Assembly (NCBI GenBank): GCA_030447505.1 | Contig: JAUJOT010000001.1 | Span: 290,295-354,294, forward strand | Source of the DNA: Solirubrobacteraceae bacterium | GTDB taxonomy: Bacteria > Actinomycetota > Thermoleophilia > Solirubrobacterales > Solirubrobacteraceae | Length of the DNA stretch: 64,000 bases | Direction: 5' to 3' | Shown: positions 26,719 through 36,506 of the stretch, piece by piece | Position numbering within the stretch: position 1 is the stretch's first letter | How the letters are laid out: every line of letters begins with the position of its first letter | Notes under the pieces: generated by a model | Seen by the model: the letters and a program-made list of their open reading frames with translations, nothing else | Databases searched by the model: none | Told to the model about the DNA's origin: nothing | Program-made: the position numbers and the translations under genes

Positions 26719-28254
26719 GTGGCGAGCAAGCCTGCATCGGCCCCGCAACCGGGCGAGCGGGCCCTCGCGCCTGCGCGCTGTAGATTGCGCAGCATCGCCG
26801 TCCTTGCGCCAGCTCAGGATCTGACCGAACGATCGGCGATCGATCTCGCGCGCGCGATCCGCAGCGGCGAGACGACGTCGCGCGAGGTCGTCGAAGCCCA
26901 CATCGCGCGCCTCGAGCACATGCACGAGCGCATCAACGCCGTCGCCGTCAACCGCTACGACGCGGCGCGCGCCGACGCCGACGCCGCCGATGCGCGCGTC
27001 GCGGCGGCCGCCGATGCCGAAGCGCTGCCGCCGTTTCTCGGCGTCCCCTGCACGATCAAGGAATCGATCGCGATGGCGGGGATGCCCAACAGCGCGGGCC
27101 TCGTCTCGCGCCAGGCCCTGCGCAGCAACGCGAACGCGCCGACCGTCCAGCGCATGATCGACGCGGGTGCGATCCCGCTCGGAGTCACGAACACGCCCGA
27201 GCTGTGCCTCTGGATCGAGACCGAGAACCGCCAGTACGGGCGCACGAACAACGCCTACAGCGCCAACCGCACGGCCGGTGGCTCGTCGGGCGGCGAGGGC
27301 GCCGCGGTCGGGTCGGGCGGCTCGCCCCTGGGCCTCGGCGCCGACATCGGCGGGTCGATCCGGATCCCCGCGTTCTTCAACGGCGTCTTCGGCCTGAAGC
27401 CCTCGCCCGGCATCGTCCCGAGCACGGGCCAGTTTCCGACGACGGCGACCGCGGTCGCGGCGAAGATGCTCACGATCGGCCCGATCACGCGCCGCGCCGA
27501 GGACCTGATCCCGATGCTGCGCGTCATCGCCGGTCCCGACGGCATCGATCGCTACGCGCGTGAGGCGACGATCGGCGACCCCGCGAGCGTCGACATCGCC
27601 GACACGAAGATCCTGCTCAGCGAGGACACGTCCTATGTCCCCGTCAGCCGCGAGCTGCGCGCCGCACGGCTGCGCGCGGCGGAGGCGCTGGAGAAGGCCG
27701 GCGCGAAGGTCGAGACGATCTCGCTGCGCTCGATGAAGCGGGCGCTGGAGCTCTACCTCTCCGTGCTCAAGCTCGAGGCGGGCGTCAGCGTCTCCGATCT
27801 GATCGTCGCGGAGGGGTCGGCGAAGCTCACGCTGCGCGGCGGCCTGAAGCGCAAGGGCCCGCACACGCGCGCGCTGCGCCTGCTGATCATGAGCGAGTGG
27901 ATGACCGGCAAGGCGCCCCAGGGACGGATGAGGAAGGCCGCCGCGGCGCGCGAGGCCTTCGAGGCCGAGATGACCGCTGCGATCGGCGACGCCGTCCTGC
28001 TGCACCCCACGCACCCGCGCGTCGCGCCGCGCCATGGGCGGACCGTCGGCAAGCCGTGGCTGCTCACGACGACGGCGGTCTTCAACCTCGCCGCGGTGCC
28101 GGTCGCGCAGATCCCGCTGGGCCTGAACCCGCGCGGGCTGCCGCTCGGCGTGCAGGCCGCCGCCGGCCCTGACCGCGACCATGTCGCCGTCGCCGTCGCG
28201 CGCGAGCTCGAGCGCGCCTTCGGCGGCTGGGTGGCGCCGACGGATCCGTCATGA
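26719..28254 (+). CDS. amidase signature family hydrolase
   Basis: A 511-residue serine amidase. The catalytic Lys is in CTIKESIAMAG, the cis-Ser is in TAGGSSGGEGAAVGSGGSPL and the nucleophile Ser is in GADIGGSIRIPAFFNG. The length and the FFNGVFGLKPS motif resemble the fatty-acid-amide-hydrolase-2-like branch rather than GatA. It acts in the cytoplasm on an unknown amide. The GTG start may be a little upstream of the true one. The next gene overlaps by 4 bp. Confidence 0.9.
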   Translation: MASKPASAPQPGERALAPARCRLRSIAVLAPAQDLTERSAIDLARAIRSGETTSREVVEAHIARLEHMHERINAVAVNRYDAARADADAADARVAAAADAEALPPFLGVPCTIKESIAMAGMPNSAGLVSRQALRSNANAPTVQRMIDAGAIPLGVTNTPELCLWIETENRQYGRTNNAYSANRTAGGSSGGEGAAVGSGGSPLGLGADIGGSIRIPAFFNGVFGLKPSPGIVPSTGQFPTTATAVAAKMLTIGPITRRAEDLIPMLRVIAGPDGIDRYAREATIGDPASVDIADTKILLSEDTSYVPVSRELRAARLRAAEALEKAGAKVETISLRSMKRALELYLSVLKLEAGVSVSDLIVAEGSAKLTLRGGLKRKGPHTRALRLLIMSEWMTGKAPQGRMRKAAAAREAFEAEMTAAIGDAVLLHPTHPRVAPRHGRTVGKPWLLTTTAVFNLAAVPVAQIPLGLNPRGLPLGVQAAAGPDRDHVAVAVARELERAFGGWVAPTDPS

Positions 28255-28535
28255 GCGGGCCCGTCGTGCACCACTGCCTGTTCTACGACTACGTCGAGGA
28301 CGTCGTCGAGAAGCGCGCGCCGTTGCGCGCCGGCCACCTCGCGCTCGCGCGCGAGTGGAAGGAGGACGGGCGGATCGTCATGGCGGGCGCGCTCGCGAAC
28401 CCGCCGACGGGGGCGCTGTTCGTCTTCCTCGTCGACGATCCCGCGCAGGTCGACGAGTTCGTCGCCGTCGATCCGTACGTCTCCGGCGGGATCGTCACGG
28501 GCCACCGCGTGGTGCCCTGGAACGTCGTGATCTAG
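28251..28535 (+). CDS. YciI-like protein
   Basis: A 94-residue YciI-family protein with a ferredoxin-like fold. It has the usual H-x-x-L-A-R-E-W-K-E-D-G-R pattern and ALFVFLVDDPAQVDEFVAVD. It overlaps the amidase stop by 4 bp (ATGA), so the two are translationally coupled and may act on the same compound. The activity is unknown. Confidence 0.82.
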   Translation: MSGPVVHHCLFYDYVEDVVEKRAPLRAGHLALAREWKEDGRIVMAGALANPPTGALFVFLVDDPAQVDEFVAVDPYVSGGIVTGHRVVPWNVVI

Positions 28536-28537
28536 CT

Positions 28538-28825
28538 TCAGACGCCGGCGGCGGCGAAGTCGAAGCTCGCGGGAATCCGATCCGGCACCTGCGCCTCGGT
28601 GCCGTAGGCGATCACGATCTGCTGGTGCTCGTCGAGCACGATCCGCGTCGGGTCGGCGCGCACGGGCTTGCCGTTGACCCATACGCGCAGCTGCCGGGCA
28701 TCCTGCTCGCAACGGCTGCCGATGCAGCTCGCGCTCAGCGGCAGCCCCCATACCGCGAAGAACTGGCCCAGCAGCAGGAGCGCGACGGCCACGAGCGCTG
28801 CCGCCAGGCAGTAGCGAGGTGCCAT
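28538..28825 (-). CDS. small secreted or membrane-anchored protein
   Basis: A 95-residue protein with a hydrophobic N-terminal segment (CLAAALVAVALLLLGQFFAV), two Cys just after it (C-I-G-S-R-C) and a short beta-rich body (LRVWVNGKPVRADPTRIVLD, HQQIVIAYG). No family is recognised. It ends next to the YciI gene, convergent. Confidence 0.6.
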   Translation of the reverse strand: MAPRYCLAAALVAVALLLLGQFFAVWGLPLSASCIGSRCEQDARQLRVWVNGKPVRADPTRIVLDEHQQIVIAYGTEAQVPDRIPASFDFAAAGV

Positions 28826-28879
28826 CGGCGCTCATCACATCACATCGGCCCTGCCTGGCGAAGCCGTAGCCTGCACGCA

Positions 28880-29176
28880 ATGATCGACGACGACCGGCTC
28901 GACGCGCTCTCCTCCAAGGCGCTGCACGATCTCGCGGTGCGCTACGCGCTGCGCCACCTCGACATCCCGTTCTTCATCCGCCTAATGCAGGACCTGCCGG
29001 TCGCCGAGGCCGCCGCCGGCGAGCTCGACGAGGCGCAGGCGGACGTGCTCACCCTGCGCGCGCACATCGACGACGTCACCGATGCCGGCGAGGGCGACGT
29101 CGCCGAGCTGTTGCGGCCGGTGTACCTCGACTACCTGCGCGAGCACGGCGTGGGGCCGGAGTACGGAGAGGACTAG
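28880..29176 (+). CDS. small acidic hypothetical protein
   Basis: A 98-residue, strongly acidic, helical protein (ALHDLAVRYALRHLDIPFFI, then many Asp/Glu and a YLDYLREHG end). The function and family are not recognised. It is divergent from the small secreted protein gene and is followed by a hairpin-rich gap. Confidence 0.6.
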   Translation: MIDDDRLDALSSKALHDLAVRYALRHLDIPFFIRLMQDLPVAEAAAGELDEAQADVLTLRAHIDDVTDAGEGDVAELLRPVYLDYLREHGVGPEYGED

Positions 29177-29566
29177 TGGCCGGCGACGGCGTCTGCGGCG
29201 GGACGTGCGTTGGGGCCGATCAACGCGGCCGGGCGAGCCAGAGGCTCGCCCGTTAGCACCGCCCGGTCCTGGATCACCATCGAACTACTACGTCCCCGGA
29301 GTGTGTGTCACCGGGGTTGACGTGACACTCCCGACCACCGGGACTGGCCGCGGGCTCGAGAGCCGCGCGCGTTGCCCGGCTGAGCGCCGAGGCGCTCCAG
29401 CCGAGTGGGCGATCCGCCGGTCGACAGAGCGTAGCGGCTGTCGGCCGGCGGGCGCGATGCGGGCTCGTGAGCGCCTATGATCGGTCGCATCGCTTCAGGG
29501 CGACAGACCGACCTACCTACCTACGGCCCCTCTGGAGACCCCTCGCGCCCGACGGCCGATCGATCC
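29177..29566. other. non-coding, hairpin-rich interval upstream of the one-carbon genes
   Basis: There is no gene here. A perfect 9-bp stem with 3-base loop (GGGCGAGCC / GGCTCGCCC) lies at 29231-29251 and probably ends the previous transcript. A second paired region follows at about 29295-29345, with CCCCGG/CCGGGG and GAGTGT/ACACTC arms. I found no known riboswitch consensus. The frame of the following gene is open from 29477, so its 5' end could begin there. Confidence 0.45.
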
Positions 29567-30220
29567 GTGCCACAGACGTGCGTCGCCGCCGGCGCGGTCA
29601 TCGTCGAGCGCGACGGGCAGATGATCGCCGCGAACTACGGCTCGGTCCCGGGCGAGATCGCCGTCTGCATGAAGAGCGTCGGGCTCGCCGACCGCTCGGA
29701 CTACGGCGCGCTCGAGCTGCGCGGCGACCAGAGCCTGCTCGACCGCGCGCTGACAGCGCGCCTCGGCGATCCGCCGCTCGCCCCCGGCACGGGGCGGCGG
29801 TTGCGCAGCGTCTGGTACATGCGCCTCGACCAGCGCCGCTCGCTGCTCGTCGGCTCGCACACGGCGCTCGCCTCGGGGCCGCCGATCGGCAAGGGGCGCG
29901 ATCGCTCCGATCTGCCGCACAAGGACATCGGGTCGACGGTCGCGATCCTCAACATCATCGGGCCGCGCGCGGCGCGGCTGCTCGCCGCCGCCGAGCTGCC
30001 CGGCGAGCTCGCGATCGGCGCGATCGGCCGCGACCCGCGCGACGCCGACGTCCTGGCGATCCTCCGCGAGAGCCAGCGGCGCTTCCTCGTGCTCGTGCGC
30101 GCGTCCGGCGCAGACGCCTTCTGGATGCGCCTGTTCGCCGCCGGCGAGCCGCTCGGCGCCGCGTTCGTCGGCCTCGACGCGCTCACGCTGCTGAGCGCCT
30201 CGTCGGCCGCAGAGGGCTGA
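29567..30220 (+). CDS. GcvT/sarcosine-oxidase-gamma-like folate-binding protein
   Basis: A protein of about 217 residues resembling the folate-binding part of glycine cleavage T-protein or sarcosine oxidase gamma: VCMKSVGLADRSDYGALELR, then GSTVAILNIIGPRAARLLAA and FWMRLFAAGEPLGAAFVGLD. It may bind tetrahydrofolate rather than act as a full T-protein. The GTG at 29567 is chosen because similarity starts there; ATG 29477 would add 30 low-complexity residues. It lies just before glyA, fitting one-carbon metabolism. Confidence 0.6.
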   Translation: MPQTCVAAGAVIVERDGQMIAANYGSVPGEIAVCMKSVGLADRSDYGALELRGDQSLLDRALTARLGDPPLAPGTGRRLRSVWYMRLDQRRSLLVGSHTALASGPPIGKGRDRSDLPHKDIGSTVAILNIIGPRAARLLAAAELPGELAIGAIGRDPRDADVLAILRESQRRFLVLVRASGADAFWMRLFAAGEPLGAAFVGLDALTLLSASSAAEG

Positions 30221-30274
30221 CGCGTTCGTTTTAGCTTTGCTCGCCCTCCAGGTGGCACTGATACCGTCCGGTCT

Positions 30275-31561
30275 ATGAGCGACCTGGGAGCGGACCACTT
30301 CACGAGACCTGTCAGCGAGGTCGATCCAGAGATAGCGCAGCTTCTACGCGACGAGGCGCGCCGTCAGGAGACCACGCTCGAGATGATCGCCTCCGAGAAC
30401 TTCGTTCCCCAGGCCGTGATGGACTGCCACGGCTCGACGCTGACGAACAAGTACGCGGAGGGTCTTCCCGGCAAGCGCTACTACGGCGGCTGTGAGTACG
30501 TCGACGTCGTCGAGGAGCTCGCGATCCAGCGCGCGAAGGACGTCTTCGGCGCCGAGCACGTCAACGTCCAGCCCAACGGCGGCGCCTCCGCCAACGCCGC
30601 CGCGATGATGGCGATGCTCGATCCGGGCGACCGGATCCTCGGCATGCGCCTCGATCACGGCGGTCATCTGACGCACGGGATGAAGCTCAACTTCTCGGGC
30701 AGGCTCTACGACATCGTCGCCTACGGCGTCAGCGACAAGGACTCGCGCGTCGACATGGACGAGCTCGCGCGGCTTGCGGAGGAGACGAAGCCCAAGCTCA
30801 TCCTCGGCGGCTGGTCGGCCTATCCGCGTCAGCTCGACTGGGCCCGCTTCCGCGAGATCGCAGACTCCGTCGGCGCGTACTTGCTGGTCGACATGGCGCA
30901 CTTCGCCGGTCTCGTCGCGGCCGGCGAGCACCCGAGCCCCGTCCCCTACGCCGACGTCGTGACGACGACGATCCACAAGACGCTCGGCGGCTCGCGCGGC
31001 GGCATGGTCATGTGCAAGGAGGAGTGGGCCAAGAAGATCAACACCTCGGTCTTCCCGGGGCAGCAGGGCGGCCCGCTGATGCACATCATCGCGGGCAAGG
31101 CGGTGTCGCTGAAGATCGCCGGCACGGAGCTCTTCCGCGAGCGCCAGCGCCGCACGCGCGCGGGCGCGGAGGTCCTCGCCGAGGAGCTGATGAACGCCGG
31201 CGTCAACGTCCTGACGGGCGGCACCGACGTGCACCTCGTGCTCGCCGACCTGCGCGACTCCGAGCTCGCCGGACCCGACGCCGAATCGCGGCTCGACGAG
31301 ATCGGCATCACGGTCAACCGCAACGCCGTGCCCAACGACCCGCGCCCCGCGATGATCACCTCCGGGTTGCGGATCGGCACGTCGGCGATGGCGACGCGCG
31401 GCCTGCAGGTCGACGACTTCCGCGAGATCGGGAAGGTGATCGCCGAGGCGCTGACCGGGCCGTTCGAGGCCGCCGACGTCGCGGCGCTGGCAGAGCGCAC
31501 GCGCGCGCTCGCCGAGAAGTATCCGCTGTACCCGCACCTGAACTCGCCCGCCGCGGTCTAG
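30275..31561 (+). CDS. glyA: serine hydroxymethyltransferase
   Basis: PLP enzyme of 428 residues that converts serine and tetrahydrofolate to glycine and methylene-tetrahydrofolate. It has [20 protein letters not shown] near the N-terminus, [20 protein letters not shown], and the PLP-lysine stretch [19 protein letters not shown]. The length is normal. It is convergent with metF, which uses its product, and follows a folate-binding GcvT-like gene. Confidence 0.97.
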   Translation: MSDLGADHFTRPVSEVDPEIAQLLRDEARRQETTLEMIASENFVPQAVMDCHGSTLTNKYAEGLPGKRYYGGCEYVDVVEELAIQRAKDVFGAEHVNVQPNGGASANAAAMMAMLDPGDRILGMRLDHGGHLTHGMKLNFSGRLYDIVAYGVSDKDSRVDMDELARLAEETKPKLILGGWSAYPRQLDWARFREIADSVGAYLLVDMAHFAGLVAAGEHPSPVPYADVVTTTIHKTLGGSRGGMVMCKEEWAKKINTSVFPGQQGGPLMHIIAGKAVSLKIAGTELFRERQRRTRAGAEVLAEELMNAGVNVLTGGTDVHLVLADLRDSELAGPDAESRLDEIGITVNRNAVPNDPRPAMITSGLRIGTSAMATRGLQVDDFREIGKVIAEALTGPFEAADVAALAERTRALAEKYPLYPHLNSPAAV

Positions 31562-31583
31562 CCGCGGCGAGCGGGAGCGGGCC

Positions 31584-31597
31584 GAGCGCCGGCGCTC
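31584..31597. terminator. palindrome between glyA and metF
   Basis: GAGCGCCGGCGCTC is a perfect 14-bp palindrome placed exactly between the two convergent stop codons. It could act as a terminator for both genes; no T-run is present. Confidence 0.35.
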
Positions 31598-32505
31598 TAC
31601 GCGGGCGCCGCCGTCAGCGCGCCGAGGTTCAGGTTCTCGTGGATCGCCGCCACCGAGCGCGACTTGTTCAGCGAGTAGAAGTGAAAGCCGGGCACGCCGA
31701 AGTCGAGCAGGCCCTGGCACTGCTCGGTGCAGTACTCGATGCCGAGCTCGATCGCGGCCTCGTTGTCGTCCTCGACCTTGCTCAACAGCTCGTCCAGGCG
31801 CGGCGGGATCTTCGCGCCGCACATCTTCGCGAAGCGCCGGCACTGCTCGGCGGAGCGGACCGGCAGCATGCCCGGCACGATCGGCACGTTGATGCCGATC
31901 GCGCGGCAGCCCTCGACGTAGCGGTAGTAGTCCTCATTGTCGAAGAACAGCTGCGTGATGACGACGTCGGCGCCCGCGTCGACCTTCTCCTTGAGGTACT
32001 GCAGGTCGGCCTCACGGCTCTTGGCGCGCGGGTGGACCTCCGGAAAGCCGGCGACGGCGATCGAGAAGAAGTTCCACCATCCGTGCTGGCCGCGCTTGAT
32101 CGCGTCGACGAGCTCGCGCGAGTGCTGGAAGCCGTCGGGGTGCGGCTTCCAGGGCGCGTTCGGGTCTTCCGGCGGATCGCCGGCCAGCGCGATGATGTTC
32201 TCGACGTCGTTGCCCCAGAGGTCGCCGATGACCTCCTTCACGTCCTTCTGGTGCTGGTTGACGATCGTGAGGTGGCACATGACCTCGAGCTTCTCGCGCC
32301 ACTTCAGGCGCTTGACGACCTCGAGCGTGCGGCCCTGCGTCGATCCGCCCGCGCCGTACGTCACCGACACGAACGCGGGGTTCAGCTTCTTGAGCTCCTG
32401 GACCTCCTTGAAGAGGTTCTCGATGCCCTCGTCGGTCTTCGGGGGGAAGAACTCGATCGAGAAGGTCAGCCCGTCGCGGGCGTAGATGTCAACCAGCTTC
32501 GTCAC
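31597..32505 (-). CDS. metF: methylenetetrahydrofolate reductase
   Basis: A 302-residue TIM-barrel flavoprotein that reduces methylene- to methyl-tetrahydrofolate for methionine synthesis. It shows FSIEFFPPKTDEG, AFVSVTYGAGGSTQGRT, CHLTIVNQHQKDV, DVVITQLFFDNEDYYRYV and IVPGMLPVRSAEQCRRF, all typical of MetF. It lies 12 bp after a methyltransferase gene on the same strand. Confidence 0.96.
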   Translation of the reverse strand: MTKLVDIYARDGLTFSIEFFPPKTDEGIENLFKEVQELKKLNPAFVSVTYGAGGSTQGRTLEVVKRLKWREKLEVMCHLTIVNQHQKDVKEVIGDLWGNDVENIIALAGDPPEDPNAPWKPHPDGFQHSRELVDAIKRGQHGWWNFFSIAVAGFPEVHPRAKSREADLQYLKEKVDAGADVVITQLFFDNEDYYRYVEGCRAIGINVPIVPGMLPVRSAEQCRRFAKMCGAKIPPRLDELLSKVEDDNEAAIELGIEYCTEQCQGLLDFGVPGFHFYSLNKSRSVAAIHENLNLGALTAAPA

Positions 32506-32517
32506 GGTCGGCTCTCC

Positions 32518-33696
32518 CTACTGATGGCGGCGTGACACGACGAACTTCTCGTCGTTGAACCACAGACCGCCGTGCTTTTTGAGGACTTCCTGCGTGGCCT
32601 TCAGATACGAGCCGTTCTGGACGACCTCGTCGAGGCGCTCGTCCTCGACCTGGTTGACATAGATGACGGCGTTCCACGCGGCAAACAGGGTAGAGGTCCC
32701 GATGCGCTCGCCGATCTCGGACGGCAGCGTGTGCATCTGGTATTGGAAGAGCGCGTTCTTGTCGGGGGGCGCAGCGAGGTTGAAGTCGCCGGCCTCGTTG
32801 CCGAGTTCGTCCTCCAATGCATGCAGCAGCGCGAAGCGGTCGACGGTGAACGGGTTCTCGCCGGGCCACAGCTTCTGGACGACCTCGAGCGGCGGGTCGT
32901 CGCCGTGGGACTGCACGGTCAGCAGCCGCCCGCCGGGGCAGAGCGCGCGCGCGAGCGGCGCGAGTACCTTCTCGGCCTTGAACTCGGCTGACATCTTGGC
33001 GCGCCACGGCTGCGAGGCGAGGATGAAGTCGTACTCGACCGGATCGTCGCCGACCTGCGGGACGACGCTGTCGAGCAGGAACTCGTAGTCCTCGCGATAG
33101 ACGACGAGCACGCTCGGGCGCACGTAGATCGGGTTGCCGGTCTTCGGGCTCGGCTTCGTCTGCCAGCCGTGCGCGAGCACGGGGCTGAGCGCCTCGATCT
33201 GCTCGACGTACTCGTGTGACGAGCGCCCCCGCAGGCGGACGACCTGCCAGTTGACGTCCGCGACCTGCTCCGGATCGGACGGCATCAGCGACGGCGCGTC
33301 CTTGTAGGCGAGGTTCGTGATGACGAGCACCGTCTGCGGATGCTCGAAGAACCGGTCGGGCATCTTCTCGAGGCCCAGGCGCACATCCTCGAGGCTGATC
33401 TCCTTGGCGACCGCGAGCAGCGGAACGGTCGGGTAGTACCGGTGCACGCTGGCCATCAGGCGGCTGAGCACGTGCCCGTCGCCCATGCCCGCGTCGAAGA
33501 TCCGCAGCGCCGGCGGTCGCGGCGCAAGCTGGCTGATCTCGTCCGACGCCTTGCCTGCAACCACCGCCTTCTCGTTGCACGTGTTGACGAATGCGAGGTA
33601 CTTCTGGCGGTTGTCGTAGAAGCGGAAGGGCGTGTTGTCCGCCTGCTTGCTCACCTCCTGCGGCTTGGTCTGCACCGATCCGCCACTGCCCGCCAT
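32518..33696 (-). CDS. SAM-dependent methyltransferase-like protein upstream of metF
   Basis: A 392-residue protein with a Rossmann SAM-binding motif, ALRIFDAGMGDGHVLSRLM (about residues 64-82), and a later acidic strand and DFILASQPWRAKMSAEF, like a class I methyltransferase. The final 130 residues are unfamiliar. It probably forms an operon with metF, 12 bp downstream, so its methyl donor supply and MetF may be linked. The substrate is unknown. Confidence 0.7.
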   Translation of the reverse strand: MAGSGGSVQTKPQEVSKQADNTPFRFYDNRQKYLAFVNTCNEKAVVAGKASDEISQLAPRPPALRIFDAGMGDGHVLSRLMASVHRYYPTVPLLAVAKEISLEDVRLGLEKMPDRFFEHPQTVLVITNLAYKDAPSLMPSDPEQVADVNWQVVRLRGRSSHEYVEQIEALSPVLAHGWQTKPSPKTGNPIYVRPSVLVVYREDYEFLLDSVVPQVGDDPVEYDFILASQPWRAKMSAEFKAEKVLAPLARALCPGGRLLTVQSHGDDPPLEVVQKLWPGENPFTVDRFALLHALEDELGNEAGDFNLAAPPDKNALFQYQMHTLPSEIGERIGTSTLFAAWNAVIYVNQVEDERLDEVVQNGSYLKATQEVLKKHGGLWFNDEKFVVSRRHQ

Positions 33697-33882
33697 CGCT
33701 CGCTCCAGTCGCTCACGTTCAGGACCGCGAAAGATACCGCTTTGTCTACCTGTCGTCGGCCAACGCCTATCGGTCCTGGCACGTTCGCAGGCTCTGTCCT
33801 ATCGATCGAGGCGGCGACGCCGGAAGCGGCTGCGACAGGCGCCGTGTCAGCGCCGAACGGACCGGGTAGGCGATCGCCCGCG

Positions 33883-34881
33883 ATGGCGCAGAAGGCGAGC
33901 GAACGCGACCTCGAGCACCCGCCGCGGCAGGAGCGATCCGCCCGCCGCGACGATGACGAGCCCGACAGCCCTGCGAAGCTCGACAAGCGCTCGTGGGGCG
34001 GCGTCCTGAAGCGCACGTTCAGGGAGTTCAGACAGGACGACCTGGCCGACTGGGCGGCGGCGCTGACCTACTACGGGATCCTGTCGCTGTTTCCGGGGCT
34101 GCTCGTGCTCGTCTCGATCCTCGGGATCGTCGGCGCTTCGGCGACGCAGCCGCTGATCGACAACCTCGGGGCGGTGGCGCCAGGGCAGGCGAAGGAGATC
34201 ACGACGAGCGCGCTAGAGGGTCTGCAGAGCAGCGGCTCCGCCGGCGGCGTGCTGGCGATCGTGGGGATCGCGGCCGCCCTGTGGTCGGCGTCCAACTACG
34301 TCGGCGCGTTCATCCGCGCGTCCAATGCGATCTACGAGATCGGCGAGGGCCGCCCGTTCTGGAAGGTCCGGCCGCTGCAGATCGGGGTCACGATCGTGAT
34401 GGTCCTGATGCTCGCGCTCTCCGCGGTCGCCGTCGTCGTGACCGGCCCGCTCGCCGAGAGCGCCGGCGACCTGATCGGCGTCGGCAGCACGGCCGTCGCG
34501 CTGTGGGACATCGCCAAGTGGCCCGTCATCGCGATCGTCTTCATGGCGATGCTGGCGTTCCTGTACTACGTCGCGCCGAACGTCAAGCACCCGCGCTTTC
34601 GGTGGATCAGCCCGGGCTCGGTCGTCGCGGTCGTGATCTGGCTGGTCGCATCGGCCGCGTTCGCCTTCTACGTGGCGAACTTCGGCTCCTACAACAAGAC
34701 CTACGGGACCCTCGGCGGCGTGATCGTCTTCCTGACCTGGCTGTGGATATCGAACATCGCGGTGCTGCTGGGCGCAGAGCTGAACGCCGAGGTCGAGCGC
34801 GGCCGCCAGATCGAGCGCGGCATGGATCCTGAGAAGGAGCCGTTCCTGGAGCCGCGCGACACGACGAAGCTCGACACGTAA
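33883..34881 (+). CDS. YihY/virulence factor BrkB family membrane protein
   Basis: A 332-residue integral membrane protein with a charged N-terminal tail of about 50 residues and about six hydrophobic helices. The family start WAAALTYYGILSLFPGLLVL is clear, as are the conserved ALWSASNYVGAFIRASNAIY and YGTLGGVIVFLTWLWISN. It was once annotated as ribonuclease BN but the true role is unknown. The ATG at 33883 is used; the frame is open further upstream without coding character. Confidence 0.9.
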   Translation: MAQKASERDLEHPPRQERSARRDDDEPDSPAKLDKRSWGGVLKRTFREFRQDDLADWAAALTYYGILSLFPGLLVLVSILGIVGASATQPLIDNLGAVAPGQAKEITTSALEGLQSSGSAGGVLAIVGIAAALWSASNYVGAFIRASNAIYEIGEGRPFWKVRPLQIGVTIVMVLMLALSAVAVVVTGPLAESAGDLIGVGSTAVALWDIAKWPVIAIVFMAMLAFLYYVAPNVKHPRFRWISPGSVVAVVIWLVASAAFAFYVANFGSYNKTYGTLGGVIVFLTWLWISNIAVLLGAELNAEVERGRQIERGMDPEKEPFLEPRDTTKLDT

Positions 34882-35014
34882 GCGCGCCGGTTCACCTGAA
34901 GGCCACCACAGCGCGGTCGCGCATGACCTGCTCGACAACCAGACGCCGCCGAGCGCTCAGAGCGCTGCGCTATATCGGCGCAGCCTCCTGTGCAAAGCGC
35001 GCCGAGCGGCCGAG

Positions 35015-36061
35015 CTACCAATCGGGCGCAACCGCCGCGGGCGTAAGCGAGAACGCGTCGGCCAGCAGCTCATAGGAGTGCCGGCGGGCCTGGTGATCAT
35101 GCGTCACGGCCACCACGAGGAGCTCGTCGGTGCCGTAGTCGCCAGCGAGGCCCTGCAGAGCGGACCGAAGGGCGGCAGGCGATCCGTGCAACATCCGGGT
35201 ACGCAGCGCGGCCTGCGGCGGTTCTCTGCGAGTGCGCCGATCGATGAAACGCAGCGCGGTCTCGACGGGTGGCACGGGCGTGAACCTTCCGCGTCGCGCC
35301 AGCATCATCACCATCCGGCTGCTGGCCGCGAGGCGCTCGGCCTCCGCGTCGCTGTCGGCGCACAGCGACCACACCGCTACGACGACGCGCGGCTCGCCGA
35401 GTCGCTCGGAGGCCACGAACCGCTCGCGGTACAGCCTCACGATGTCGACGCCGCCGGCGGGATTGATGAAGTCCGCGAAGGCGTAGGGCAGGCCGAGCTG
35501 CGCCGCCCACACCGCGCTCTGCGCCGACGAGCCCAGCAGCCAGGGCGCGGGACCCTCGGGGCGGCCCGGAAGCAGCGCGGGCAGGCCGGCGAAGAGATGG
35601 TCCGATGGCAGCGCGTCGTGTAGGTAGGCCAGCAACTCCGAAAGCTGCTGGCCGAAATCGTCGAGCGCAGGGTGGTTGCGGTCGCGCTGCAGCGCGAAGA
35701 TCGTGACGGGGTCGTCCGTCCCGTCGGTGCGGCCGATTCCGAGATCGATACGATCGGGAAACAGACCGCTGAGCACGCTGAACGTCTCGGCGACCTTGAA
35801 CGGGCTGTAGTGCGGCAGCATGACGCCGCCACTTCCGACCCGGATACGCGACGTCAGCGCTGCGACCGGACCGATCAGCGCCTCCGGGGTCGTTCCCGCG
35901 AGCATCGGACCGCCATGGTGCTCGGCCACCCAGTAGCGGTGGTAGCCGCGTGCGTCGGCCAGCCGCGCCAGGTCAAGCGTGTTGCGCAACGCCTGTCCGC
36001 CCGAGCAACCCTGCGCGATCGGGGACTGGTCCAGCACGCTGAGCCGCAGTTGCGGGGACAC
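35015..36061 (-). CDS. luciferase-like flavin monooxygenase (LLM)
   Basis: A 348-residue TIM-barrel enzyme of the bacterial luciferase superfamily, group 1 (MsnO8 type) by its start LRLSVLDQSPIAQG. Other marks are RYWVAEHHGGPMLAGTTPEA, IRVGSGGVMLPHYSPFKVAE and DLGIGRTDGTDDP. It should use reduced FMN (or F420) to oxidise a small compound; the substrate is unknown. It is monocistronic. Confidence 0.9.
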   Translation of the reverse strand: MSPQLRLSVLDQSPIAQGCSGGQALRNTLDLARLADARGYHRYWVAEHHGGPMLAGTTPEALIGPVAALTSRIRVGSGGVMLPHYSPFKVAETFSVLSGLFPDRIDLGIGRTDGTDDPVTIFALQRDRNHPALDDFGQQLSELLAYLHDALPSDHLFAGLPALLPGRPEGPAPWLLGSSAQSAVWAAQLGLPYAFADFINPAGGVDIVRLYRERFVASERLGEPRVVVAVWSLCADSDAEAERLAASSRMVMMLARRGRFTPVPPVETALRFIDRRTRREPPQAALRTRMLHGSPAALRSALQGLAGDYGTDELLVVAVTHDHQARRHSYELLADAFSLTPAAVAPDW

Positions 36062-36506
36062 TTCTGATCCAGGGGGCGTCAGGCTGCTGTCCGATCAGGG
36101 CGCACGATGCCGCGGGCGAGGTCGCCGATCGTCGCAACCGCCGCTGCGTCTGGCGCGCCGGCGACGAGAACCGTGACGCGGTCGGGCGCCGTCATCGCGT
36201 GGGCTGCGGATCTCGTCGAGCGTCTGCGCGAGTTCCAGGCGTCCATCGACGGGACGGCCAGCGAAAAGAATCGACGATCGTAGATGCGGTGATCATAGAG
36301 TCCTTTCGTCGCCGGTTCTCTCCCCGCCGACGCCGGCGCCGGGGCAGCGCCCACCCGTGCAACGGGAGAAACGCCATCGGTCGCACGCCCGCACTACGGC
36401 GGGCGATGCGCCCGCGACGGCGGCGCGTCCCCGTCGCGCTGAGCGCGGTGGCGCGGAAGCTATATTCGTCCTACATCTAGCTGCCATGAGCTGTCTTGGA
36501 GGAAGC
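36062..36506. other. gap with a possible gene fragment
   Basis: No intact gene is convincing. On the minus strand at 36079-36195 a short frame (MTAPDRVTVLVAGAPDAAAV, then ATIGDLARGIV, then stop) looks like the end of a lost enzyme gene, but I cannot place it. The rest is low in coding signal. Confidence 0.3.

Noticed and set aside
29177-29566. Glycine, THF or ZTP riboswitch before the one-carbon genes
   Set aside because: Hairpins are present but none of the conserved cores of these riboswitches could be found by eye.
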